A stretch of 6,072 nt of DNA from Fimbriimonadales bacterium (GTDB lineage: Bacteria; Armatimonadota; Fimbriimonadia; Fimbriimonadales; GBS-DC), in the NCBI GenBank assembly GCA_026416065.1, contig JAOAFW010000423.1, positions 1 to 6,072 on the forward strand, given 5' to 3'. Numbering within the stretch: position 1 is the stretch's first letter; the number at the start of each line of letters is the position of its first letter. The notes beneath the pieces were generated by a model. That model made no database searches, was not told where the DNA came from, and worked only from the letters and a program-made list of their open reading frames with translations. Both the position numbers and the translations under genes were made by a program. Shown here piece after piece: positions 1 through 4,619 of the stretch.

Positions 1-284
1 CCAGAGCCTTCCCACATCAAACCGGCAGTCGGGTGGTAATCGATGGGGTCGGCTATACGGTTTGCGCCCAGTAGCGACGCGGTGAAGTTCGTATTGCCTG
101 TGATTTTGAAGATATCGAGATTACCCGTGCTGGCTTCTGCAGACCAGAACGGCAGCCCGCTCTCACTCAAGATGCCGGTACCAATCTGCGTAAAGTTTTC
201 GCCTATCTTCTGGTGCACAAACGCCTGCCCAAATACTGTTGCCGTCAAAGTGATCAGTCCCAAAACTCCGCTAATAGTTCGCAT
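1..284 (-). CDS. Secreted protein of unknown function, N-terminal part (runs off window)
   Basis: Reading the minus strand from the ATG at 284 gives 94 uninterrupted codons to the window edge, so the C-terminus is missing. The first ~20 residues (MRTISGVLGLITLTATVFGQ) look like a Sec signal peptide: an early Arg, a hydrophobic core, and likely cleavage near GQA-F. The visible mature part is rich in Thr, Gly and Asn and includes a stretch around GNLDIFKITGNTNF. This suggests an exported beta-rich protein, but I recognise no family and assign no function. The start is well supported: AAAGGAG lies 6 nt upstream and a consensus extended -10 lies further up. It diverges from the glycosyltransferase gene at 364. 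The plus-strand open frame over the same bases (43-357) is a shadow. Confidence 0.8.
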   Translation of the reverse strand, partial: MRTISGVLGLITLTATVFGQAFVHQKIGENFTQIGTGILSESGLPFWSAEASTGNLDIFKITGNTNFTASLLGANRIADPIDYHPTAGLMWEGS

Positions 285-290
285 AGTAAA

Positions 291-297
291 CTCCTTT
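291..297 (-). promoter_or_regulatory. Ribosome binding site for the secreted protein at 284
   Basis: The minus strand reads AAAGGAG, with 6 nt (TTTACT) before the ATG at 284. It fixes the start of the partial secreted protein. Confidence 0.75.
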
Positions 298-316
298 CGG
301 GTGCGCTCCCAAAAGT

Positions 317-325
317 ATTATAGCA
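317..325 (-). promoter_or_regulatory. Extended -10 promoter of the minus-strand secreted protein gene
   Basis: The minus strand reads TGCTATAAT, a perfect TATAAT hexamer with the extended TGn element. No good -35 hexamer sits 16-18 bp upstream, which is common when the TG extension is present. The predicted transcription start is near 309, giving a ~25-nt leader that carries the SD site. Confidence 0.72.
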
Positions 326-363
326 CATTTTGTTGGGGGCGTGTCGGGTATCCTTAGGCGGGC

Positions 364-1116
364 ATGGAGAGCGCGTTGCAGGAGCAGGAGACGACGTTGC
401 AGGAGGCGCGGATACTGGGCGTGCGCGTGCATCGCGTGTGCATGGCAGAGGCATTAGGCAGGATTGAGCAACTCATTCAGGGCAGTGAGCCGAGCCTCGT
501 GATTACCGCCGACGCCAACGCGATTTTGATTGCGCTGGAGGATGCGGAGTTTCGTGAGCTGATGGAGACCGCGCCCTTGGTCACGGCGGATGGCGCAGGG
601 CTGACCTGGGCGGGTAGGCGGTTGCGGCAGCCGTTCCCTGAGCGTGTGTCAGGCGTGGATTTGGTGGAGCAACTCACGCGCTTGAGCCATGAGAAGGGCT
701 ATCGGCTCTATTTTCTGGGTGCTGCGCCCGGCGTGGCGGAGCGCGCGGCGCAGAACCTGCTCCACAAATATCCCGACGCGCAGATTGTGGGCGTCCAACA
801 CGGCTATTTCCAGCCTACCGATGAGCCTGCACTTATCGCGCAAATCGCCGCTGTCCGCCCCGATGTGTTGCTGGTGGGGATGGGCATGCCCCGACAGGAA
901 AAGTGGGCGTGGCAGCACCGTCACGCGCTGAGCGTGCCTGTAATGATTGGTGTTGGAGGCAGCTTCGATGTGTACGGCGGCGTCGTTAAACGCGCTCCGT
1001 ACTGGGTGCAGCGTATCGGTTGCGAGTGGCTCTGGCGATTACTACAAGACCCGCGCAAAATCAAGAAGGTGCGCAACCTGCCCCGCTTCGCCTGGCAAGT
1101 TTGGCAGGCGAAGTGA
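364..1116 (+). CDS. WecG/TagA/CpsF-family glycosyltransferase (GT26)
   Basis: Predicted to transfer a sugar, typically N-acetylmannosamine or a related residue from its UDP form, onto a lipid-linked sugar at the inner face of the membrane, in cell-surface polysaccharide or wall-polymer synthesis. The 250 residues match the usual family length. Family motifs are all present and in order: TADAN at 48-52, the ADGAG loop with the conserved Asp at 76, RVSGVD at 94-99, the Rossmann-like YFLGA at 116-120, GMGMPRQEK at 172-180, GVGGSFD at 196-202, and the C-terminal RAP plus EWLWR..QDPR segment (210-231) that in TagA forms the membrane-linked appendage. The acceptor and exact sugar cannot be told from sequence, so no symbol is given. 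The start is the first possible one: an in-frame TAG lies at 355-357, though the SD is weak. No other polysaccharide genes are in the window. Confidence 0.93.
   Translation: MESALQEQETTLQEARILGVRVHRVCMAEALGRIEQLIQGSEPSLVITADANAILIALEDAEFRELMETAPLVTADGAGLTWAGRRLRQPFPERVSGVDLVEQLTRLSHEKGYRLYFLGAAPGVAERAAQNLLHKYPDAQIVGVQHGYFQPTDEPALIAQIAAVRPDVLLVGMGMPRQEKWAWQHRHALSVPVMIGVGGSFDVYGGVVKRAPYWVQRIGCEWLWRLLQDPRKIKKVRNLPRFAWQVWQAK
1086..1113 (+). other. Hairpin at the 3' end of the glycosyltransferase gene
   Basis: CTTCGCCTG (1086-1094) pairs perfectly with CAGGCGAAG (1105-1113) across a 10-nt loop, inside the last codons just before the TGA. The downstream sequence TGAAATAAGCAGGATTTT reaches a T-run only about 14 nt later, so this is a weak terminator or attenuator candidate rather than a clear one. 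Confidence 0.35.
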
Positions 1117-1140
1117 AATAAGCAGGATTTTCCTCACCTA

Positions 1141-1161
1141 TAGCGTATGCTGCTGACGCTA
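1141..1161 (+). other. Short inverted repeat touching the nuclease start codon
   Basis: TAGCGT (1141-1146) and ACGCTA (1156-1161) are exact inverted repeats separated by 9 nt, and the last base is the A of the start ATG. A 6-bp stem of this kind could arise by chance. With no SD in front of this gene it could affect initiation or be an operator. Confidence 0.25.
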
Positions 1162-1886
1162 TGCGCAGGGATTGGAACCTCATCAGCGCACGGACGCTGG
1201 GCATGTTGGCGCTCGCAGACGCCTGTGAACGGTGCTTTTGGATTCGCCAAAAAATTGGTGAACCGCCCAGCCCGTTCCCCGGAATCTTCAGTAGCATCGA
1301 TTCCTACTCCAAGAAAGTGGTGCTGGCATTCATGGAGTGGCATCAGCGCGTCCCTGACTGGTTCCAGCAGTTCGGTTTGAACGGACAACCGCTCAAGTCG
1401 CCCCACTTTATGTGGTTCAAAGTCCCTGTGCTGAACGGTGAACTGGTGCTGCGCGGCGTTCCCGATGAAATCCTGCTCACACCCAACGATACGCTAACCA
1501 TAGTGGACTACAAAACAGCGCGGTTCAAAGAGAACGACTCGTTACGTCCCCTTTACGAAGTGCAGCTGAATGTGTACGCACGGATTGCCGAAACGCTACA
1601 GATCGCGAAACCCGGCTATCCGTTCCCACGCCCTGTTGAGGCGCTGGGACTGCTCTACTACGACCCGATCACCGAAGTAGATTGCCCTGAGAAGGTTCAC
1701 TCGGGAGGTTTCCTGATGGAGTTCCGTGCATGCTGGTCGCCTGTGGAGCGACAGGACGCATGGGTGGACGAACTTGTGGAACGGGCATGGTCAATCTTAT
1801 CACGTTCTGAACCGCCCCCTACCCGACCGAACTGCCCCACCTGTGAGGCTTATCAGCTTATTGCCTCTGCGCTACGGGGCACTTAA
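1161..1886 (+). CDS. PD-(D/E)XK nuclease superfamily protein with two CxxC pairs
   Basis: A single-domain RecB/Cas4-like nuclease fold of 241 residues. The catalytic core is visible: GVPDE with Asp102, then TIVDYKTA with Asp116 and Lys118, then QLNVYA with Gln135 and Tyr139 (the QxxxY motif of the RecB/Cas4 group). Cysteines C22 and C25 near the N-terminus (ACERC) and C225 and C228 near the C-terminus (NCPTC) flank the core, as in AddB and Cas4 where four cysteines hold an iron-sulfur cluster. A cluster or zinc site here is inference. There is no helicase domain and no cas gene nearby, so a DNA-processing role is likely but substrate and partner are unknown. The ATG at 1161 is the only start after the in-frame TAA at 1119, and no SD precedes it. 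It lies 44 nt after the glycosyltransferase and may be co-transcribed with it. Confidence 0.82.
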   Translation: MRRDWNLISARTLGMLALADACERCFWIRQKIGEPPSPFPGIFSSIDSYSKKVVLAFMEWHQRVPDWFQQFGLNGQPLKSPHFMWFKVPVLNGELVLRGVPDEILLTPNDTLTIVDYKTARFKENDSLRPLYEVQLNVYARIAETLQIAKPGYPFPRPVEALGLLYYDPITEVDCPEKVHSGGFLMEFRACWSPVERQDAWVDELVERAWSILSRSEPPPTRPNCPTCEAYQLIASALRGT

Positions 1887-1915
1887 CGCCCCCTTAACTC
1901 CGTCTGCTGTATACT
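1882..1915 (+). promoter_or_regulatory. Promoter of the dockerin-like gene with CTTAAC direct repeats
   Basis: TATACT at 1910-1915 is a good -10 hexamer (5 of 6) and would start transcription near 1922, 27 nt before the ATG at 1949. No -35 hexamer matches at 16-18 bp. Instead CTTAAC occurs twice, at 1882-1887 and 1893-1898, with an 11-bp period. Directly repeated half-sites spaced 11 bp are typical of OmpR/PhoB-family response regulators, and TTAAC resembles the Bacillus PhoP half-site. The regulator is inference. The first repeat overlaps the stop codon of the upstream nuclease gene. Confidence 0.45.
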
Positions 1916-1935
1916 CGTTTCGCCTCAATGAGGGG

Positions 1936-1941
1936 AAGGAG
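1936..1941 (+). promoter_or_regulatory. Ribosome binding site that fixes the dockerin-like gene start
   Basis: AAGGAG lies 7 nt before the ATG at 1949. It shows that the real start is 1949 rather than the in-frame ATG at 1928, which would place this SD inside the gene and put seven extra polar residues ahead of the signal peptide. Confidence 0.75.
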
Positions 1942-1948
1942 TAAGACC

Positions 1949-2737
1949 ATGCGAGCGAGAACCCTTATCATCGGTGTCCTGAGCGCGGTTGCGGTTTCTG
2001 TTGGCTCCGCGCAGATAGCGCAGCAGCTGCAAAACGGCGGCGACTTTGTGTTCAAGTTCAACGGTGCGGATTACCGCATCCGTGGTGCGGCGAACTTCGA
2101 CGAGAGTTTCAATCCGCGTGCTCCGCTCAAACTCTCATTCAGCGACCTGAACAATGATGGTGTGGCGCTGGATATTCTACTGGACCTGCGACCTTTTGCC
2201 AATATCGACCGACGAGTGCCCCTGTACGCTACGGTCCTCTCCGACGGGTCAAACGAAGCTGTAATTCGCTGGAGCGGTACGGATAACCCGAATATCTGTG
2301 TGGAGGTGAGCGACGACGGCTTCAGCGCGAACATTAAGATTTTCGAGGTATCAGGCACCCTGACGGGGCGCGTGCGGCGCGTGGCGTGTCAGCCTGACCC
2401 CTACAATACGCTGGGACGGAATGTGCATCTGGAAATCTTGAAAGAGGGTGGCGACCCGCAGAATAACCTGAATGTCAAGGCGTACCTGTTCTGCGTTGAA
2501 AACCCGTTCACGATTATCAACGTCGATGTGTTCAACCTGCGCTGGGCGGGTTCAGGTGGTGGCTTGCCCCGGTCGCTGGGGAATGTGAACGGCGACTGTA
2601 CGATTGACGACGCCGATTTGCTGCAGGTGCTGTTCAGCTTCGGTTCGAGCAATGCCGATTCGGACACGAACGGCGATGGCGTGGTGGACGATGCGGACCT
2701 GCTGACCGTGCTGTTCAACTTCGGACAGAGTGTTTGA
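1949..2737 (+). CDS. Secreted protein with C-terminal dockerin-like (type I) calcium-binding repeats
   Basis: A 262-residue exported protein. Residues 1-21 form a signal peptide (MRARTLIIGVLSAVAVSVGS, probable cleavage GSA-Q). The middle, about 22-205, is predicted to be beta-rich, contains three or four cysteines, and has no fold I recognise. Residues ~211-259 hold two copies of an EF-hand-like loop plus helix: GNVNGDCTIDDADLLQVLF, then DTNGDGVVDDADLLTVLFNFG. The D/N-x-N-x-D-G/C pattern and DDADLL helix match type I dockerin modules, which bind Ca2+ and in cellulosomes dock onto cohesins. In Armatimonadota such tails are frequent on exported proteins that are not cellulosomal, so here it may be a sorting, surface-attachment or stabilising module. 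No cohesin or carbohydrate-active enzyme is in the window. The gene has its own promoter and SD. Confidence 0.85.
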   Translation: MRARTLIIGVLSAVAVSVGSAQIAQQLQNGGDFVFKFNGADYRIRGAANFDESFNPRAPLKLSFSDLNNDGVALDILLDLRPFANIDRRVPLYATVLSDGSNEAVIRWSGTDNPNICVEVSDDGFSANIKIFEVSGTLTGRVRRVACQPDPYNTLGRNVHLEILKEGGDPQNNLNVKAYLFCVENPFTIINVDVFNLRWAGSGGGLPRSLGNVNGDCTIDDADLLQVLFSFGSSNADSDTNGDGVVDDADLLTVLFNFGQSV

Positions 2738-2763
2738 GGGAGCCCCAACTGTTTGTAGTCTTT

Positions 2764-2808
2764 AGGAGCGATTTATTACCGCGCCCCGCGCGATAATGAA
2801 TCGCTCCT
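2764..2808. repeat. Long imperfect hairpin between convergent genes, REP-like or terminator
   Basis: The 45 bases from 2764 to 2808 fold on themselves almost completely: AGGAGCGATT (2764-2773) pairs with AATCGCTCCT (2799-2808), then comes a T-G wobble, ATTA/TAAT, one C-A mismatch, and CGCGC/GCGCG closing a 3-nt CCC loop. That is about 19 Watson-Crick pairs. It lies between the convergent dockerin-like and DUF4230 genes, so it could stop transcription from either side. The plus-strand flank after the stem is only GTCTTTATGG and the minus flank has no T-run, so an interspersed palindromic (REP-type) repeat is equally plausible. The rest of 2738-2872 shows nothing I recognise. Confidence 0.7.
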
Positions 2809-2872
2809 GTCTTTATGGAGAGGTTTCCGCTAATCGTGATTTCGAATGGTGTGACTTAGGCGATATTGGGGT

Positions 2873-3544
2873 TTACAATTGCGCCTGCGCCGTTTGCCAG
2901 CCGATATGCGTCTGCTCGAAGCCGAGCATGGTCAGCAGTCGCTCCAGTTCGGCGGCAGCGTTGGCGCGCGCTTGAGCCAGCAGCTCACCCTGCATCGCTG
3001 CCTGACGCGCCTCCAGCCACGCCTGATGGCGAGCGCGTTGCTCGATCTGCTTATCTGGGTGGAAGTTCAGCACACCGCGCTCGCGATAGTACACTTCCGC
3101 ACCTTGTTCGCGTAGCACGATGTCGAAAATCTGCGGTTCGGGCAGCCGAACGACCACACGCTTGCCCGACACCTGCACATCGCCAGGCGTCAGTTTGGCT
3201 AAGTTCACGCCTGCCGAGACCTCCGCGACGAGGCGCATGCGCAATCGCTCGCCCGCCAGCCAGACAGGCAGCCCGTTGGACGCTTCCACCACCACGTCAT
3301 GCAGCGTGGTCTGCCGCGCGGTCTCGAGCCGCTGCATCGCCTGCAGGCGCTCCACAATCACGACGGGACTGGGCTGTGTGCGATAGACCATCGCCGTCAG
3401 TCCACGCAGTCGTTCCAGCAGCCACTCGCGCCCCACCTCGCGCGAGAGCAGACCGAACACAAGCAGCAGCGCCAGTCCGACACCGACAAACTTCGCGCCT
3501 CGCCCAATCGGACGGCGAAATCGCCACAATAGTTGGAACCACAT
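2873..3544 (-). CDS. Membrane-anchored DUF4230 family protein
   Basis: A 223-residue protein of unknown function. A basic N-terminus (RFRRPIGRGAK) precedes one membrane segment at ~19-34 (VGVGLALLLVFGLL). The rest should be outside the membrane by the positive-inside pattern. Residues ~60-205 fit DUF4230: a VVIVERLQAMQRLETA start, the conserved AEVSAGVNLAKL at 107-118, VSGKRVVVRLPEPQIF at 125-140, and a long charged alpha-helical tail (~165-205) likely to form a coiled coil. The family occurs widely in bacteria and has no established reaction. The ATG at 3544 is the first possible start after an in-frame stop, but no SD precedes it. A large Arg/Ala-rich plus-strand frame (2866-3546) mirrors the gene and is a shadow. 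It lies downstream of the rhodopsin on the same strand but beyond the rhodopsin terminator, so it is probably transcribed separately. Confidence 0.8.
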   Translation of the reverse strand: MWFQLLWRFRRPIGRGAKFVGVGLALLLVFGLLSREVGREWLLERLRGLTAMVYRTQPSPVVIVERLQAMQRLETARQTTLHDVVVEASNGLPVWLAGERLRMRLVAEVSAGVNLAKLTPGDVQVSGKRVVVRLPEPQIFDIVLREQGAEVYYRERGVLNFHPDKQIEQRARHQAWLEARQAAMQGELLAQARANAAAELERLLTMLGFEQTHIGWQTAQAQL

Positions 3545-3641
3545 AGTGGTTAAGTTTACTCGGTTGGGAGAAGCAAGGTTCCCTCGCTGGGAAGCAGAGC
3601 GTCGCCCCGTTAATTAGCGATCGCTTAATAACGAAGCGCGC

Positions 3642-3671
3642 TATTTAAGGATACCCCCGAATCCTTAAATA
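3642..3671. other. Perfect 11-bp inverted repeat beyond the rhodopsin terminator
   Basis: TATTTAAGGAT (3642-3652) and ATCCTTAAATA (3661-3671) are exact inverted repeats around an 8-nt ACCCCCGA spacer. The spacer's CCCCCGA is complementary to TCGGGGG at 3689-3695 in the adjoining terminator, so two alternative folds are possible. The repeat ends two bases from the terminator stem and could be a second barrier to read-through or part of the DUF4230 gene's control region. The rest of 3545-3641 shows only a GCGATCGC palindrome (3617-3624) and no clear promoter. Confidence 0.5.
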
Positions 3672-3672
3672 A

Positions 3673-3700
3673 CGAAGCCCCCGTGCATTCGGGGGCTTCG
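3673..3700 (-). terminator. Intrinsic terminator of the rhodopsin gene
   Basis: CGAAGCCCCCG (3673-3683) and CGGGGGCTTCG (3690-3700) form a perfect 11-bp GC-rich stem with a 6-nt loop, 23 nt past the rhodopsin stop. On the minus strand the stem is followed by TTATTTAAGG, a short U-rich tail, so it acts in the rhodopsin direction and separates it from the DUF4230 gene. Confidence 0.85.
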
Positions 3701-3723
3701 GCGAAAGGAGGAGACGCAAGAGT

Positions 3724-4512
3724 CTACGCGGTCGTTTGCGCGGCGTAGGCTGGCTCTTCGCTCAGCGTCTTCTCGCGCGCAATCAAGTAGAGGAACACGC
3801 CGAACAGCGGCTTAGCGGTCAGGTCAGCGAGGCTATAGCCGATTTGCAAGCCCACCTCGCCTGCTGCGCCGCCAATCCCCACCATCGGCGCAAGGTACGC
3901 CAGCGGGTAGAACAGCCATGAGACCAGGAGTAGGGCGCGAGTCGCGCCAATCAGCTGGTTCACGCGCGGCGAGAACCTGGCTTCGGCGATTGTGCGACCC
4001 AGTTCGCCATACAGCACATACAGGATGTAGACGAACGGGATGCAGCTCAGCACGAACCAGATGCTGCGCATCGTCATGTTCTCACGCTCTATCTCTCCGG
4101 GATAGCCCAGCGCCAGCATCAGCACCGCCGCAATCACCAAGCGCGTAATCAGGCTGTTGGTCTTGGCGCGCGGCAGCGCCATCACATAAATCAGCTCCGT
4201 CAGCAGCAGCGGCACGGTGATAATCCAGTCCGCATACCGATAGAAGTCATTGAACGGCTTGCCCGACGGAGCGTAAGTGCCCGCCTGCGTCAACGCATAC
4301 GCCTCCTTCCAGCTCTCGAAGATGCGGAAGTAGTGGTAGCAGGCGATAAACACAACTAACGCGGAGAGATAGAGCGCGATATGATACTTCGGAGCAACAT
4401 AGCTTCGAGCCATCAGAAAGAAGATGCCCGAAGCCCCCATCACCGCGACGGTGAGGGACAGCATATTAAACACCAGCCAGTACTGTGTGTAGGATAGTTC
4501 TGGAAGGTTCAT
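3724..4512 (-). CDS. Microbial rhodopsin, DTE-type light-driven outward proton pump
   Basis: A seven-helix retinal protein of 262 residues in the cytoplasmic membrane, expected to export protons in light. Helices: A ~9-34, B ~43-65, C ~91-111, D ~119-137, E ~149-168, F ~185-208, G ~218-246. Helix C reads RYADWIITVPLLLTEL, giving R92, counterion D95, T99 and donor E106 (the DTE triad of proteorhodopsin-type proton pumps). H60 in helix B matches the counterion-pairing His. Helix F has W199, Y202 and P203. Helix G has D230 and Schiff-base K234. L103 sits at the green/blue tuning site and predicts green absorption. The H60-D95 spacing of 35 resembles xanthorhodopsin and Thermus rhodopsin more than marine proteorhodopsin. 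F153 replaces the antenna-gate glycine. An SD (GGAGGTG) supports the start. No retinal synthesis gene is nearby. Confidence 0.97.
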   Translation of the reverse strand: MNLPELSYTQYWLVFNMLSLTVAVMGASGIFFLMARSYVAPKYHIALYLSALVVFIACYHYFRIFESWKEAYALTQAGTYAPSGKPFNDFYRYADWIITVPLLLTELIYVMALPRAKTNSLITRLVIAAVLMLALGYPGEIERENMTMRSIWFVLSCIPFVYILYVLYGELGRTIAEARFSPRVNQLIGATRALLLVSWLFYPLAYLAPMVGIGGAAGEVGLQIGYSLADLTAKPLFGVFLYLIAREKTLSEEPAYAAQTTA

Positions 4513-4516
4513 ATCG

Positions 4517-4523
4517 CACCTCC
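4517..4523 (-). promoter_or_regulatory. Ribosome binding site of the rhodopsin gene
   Basis: The minus strand reads GGAGGTG with 4 nt (CGAT) before the ATG at 4512. This near-perfect anti-SD match fixes the start and suggests efficient translation. A weak -10 candidate (TAGATT on minus, 4530-4535) lies just upstream. Confidence 0.8.
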
Positions 4524-4559
4524 GCCCAGAATCTACCTCAACCCAGTGGGAGTGTTTCC

Positions 4560-4573
4560 GTGATTTAAATCAC
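4560..4573. promoter_or_regulatory. CRP/FNR-type operator between rhodopsin and pseudopilin genes
   Basis: GTGATTTAAATCAC is a perfect 14-bp palindrome and has the GTGA-N6-TCAC core of CRP-family sites. With the flanks (C before, A after) it matches TGTGA-N6-TCACA at 9 of 10 defined positions. Its centre at 4566.5 is about 54 bp from both start codons (4512 and 4620). Weak -10 candidates on each side (TAGATT on minus, TATGCT at 4598-4603 on plus) would place the centre about 42-44 bp upstream of either start of transcription, close to the class II activator position. Which regulator binds is unknown. Confidence 0.65.
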
Positions 4574-4583
4574 AGAATTGTTA

Positions 4584-4605
4584 AGAGCATGTAAAGGTAT
4601 GCTCT
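4584..4605. other. 7-bp inverted repeat in the pseudopilin leader
   Basis: AGAGCAT (4584-4590) and ATGCTCT (4599-4605) are exact inverted repeats around GTAAAGGT. The repeat lies between the CRP-type palindrome and the pseudopilin SD (GGTGAT, 4610-4615). It could be a second operator or a leader hairpin. The size is modest, so chance is not excluded. Confidence 0.35.
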
Positions 4606-4619
4606 GGACGGTGATATCG

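Noticed and set aside
346..356. GGGTATCCTTA shared with the minus strand of 3646-3656
   Set aside because: An 11-base match between two places is expected several times by chance in a 6-kb window read on both strands.
43..357. 104-residue plus-strand open frame at the left end
   Set aside because: It has no motif. The opposite strand has an SD, a perfect -10 and a signal peptide in a continuous frame.
1161..1886. Calling the nuclease-like protein Cas4 or part of a CRISPR system
   Set aside because: There is no CRISPR repeat or other cas gene in the window, and the cysteine arrangement differs from Cas4.
1928..1948. Upstream ATG for the dockerin-like protein
   Set aside because: It would put MRGRSKT before the signal peptide and bury the AAGGAG site. 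The ATG at 1949 has ideal SD spacing.
2866..3546. 226-residue plus-strand open frame over the DUF4230 gene
   Set aside because: Its translation is Arg/Ala/Ser/Pro-rich without a recognisable fold, while the minus strand carries a membrane segment and the DUF4230 motifs. It is a GC-driven shadow.
3617..3624. GCGATCGC palindrome, like the cyanobacterial HIP1 octamer
   Set aside because: It is a single copy, and the genes do not look cyanobacterial. A lone 8-bp palindrome is not evidence of HIP1.
3704..3711. AAAGGAGG, an SD-like sequence on the plus strand
   Set aside because: No start codon lies at a suitable distance and the minus-strand rhodopsin covers the region that follows.
4578..4619. 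Upstream TTG (4578) or ATG (4599) starts for the pseudopilin
   Set aside because: They give overlong leaders and have no usable SD. The 4620 start gives a standard 9-residue prepilin leader.
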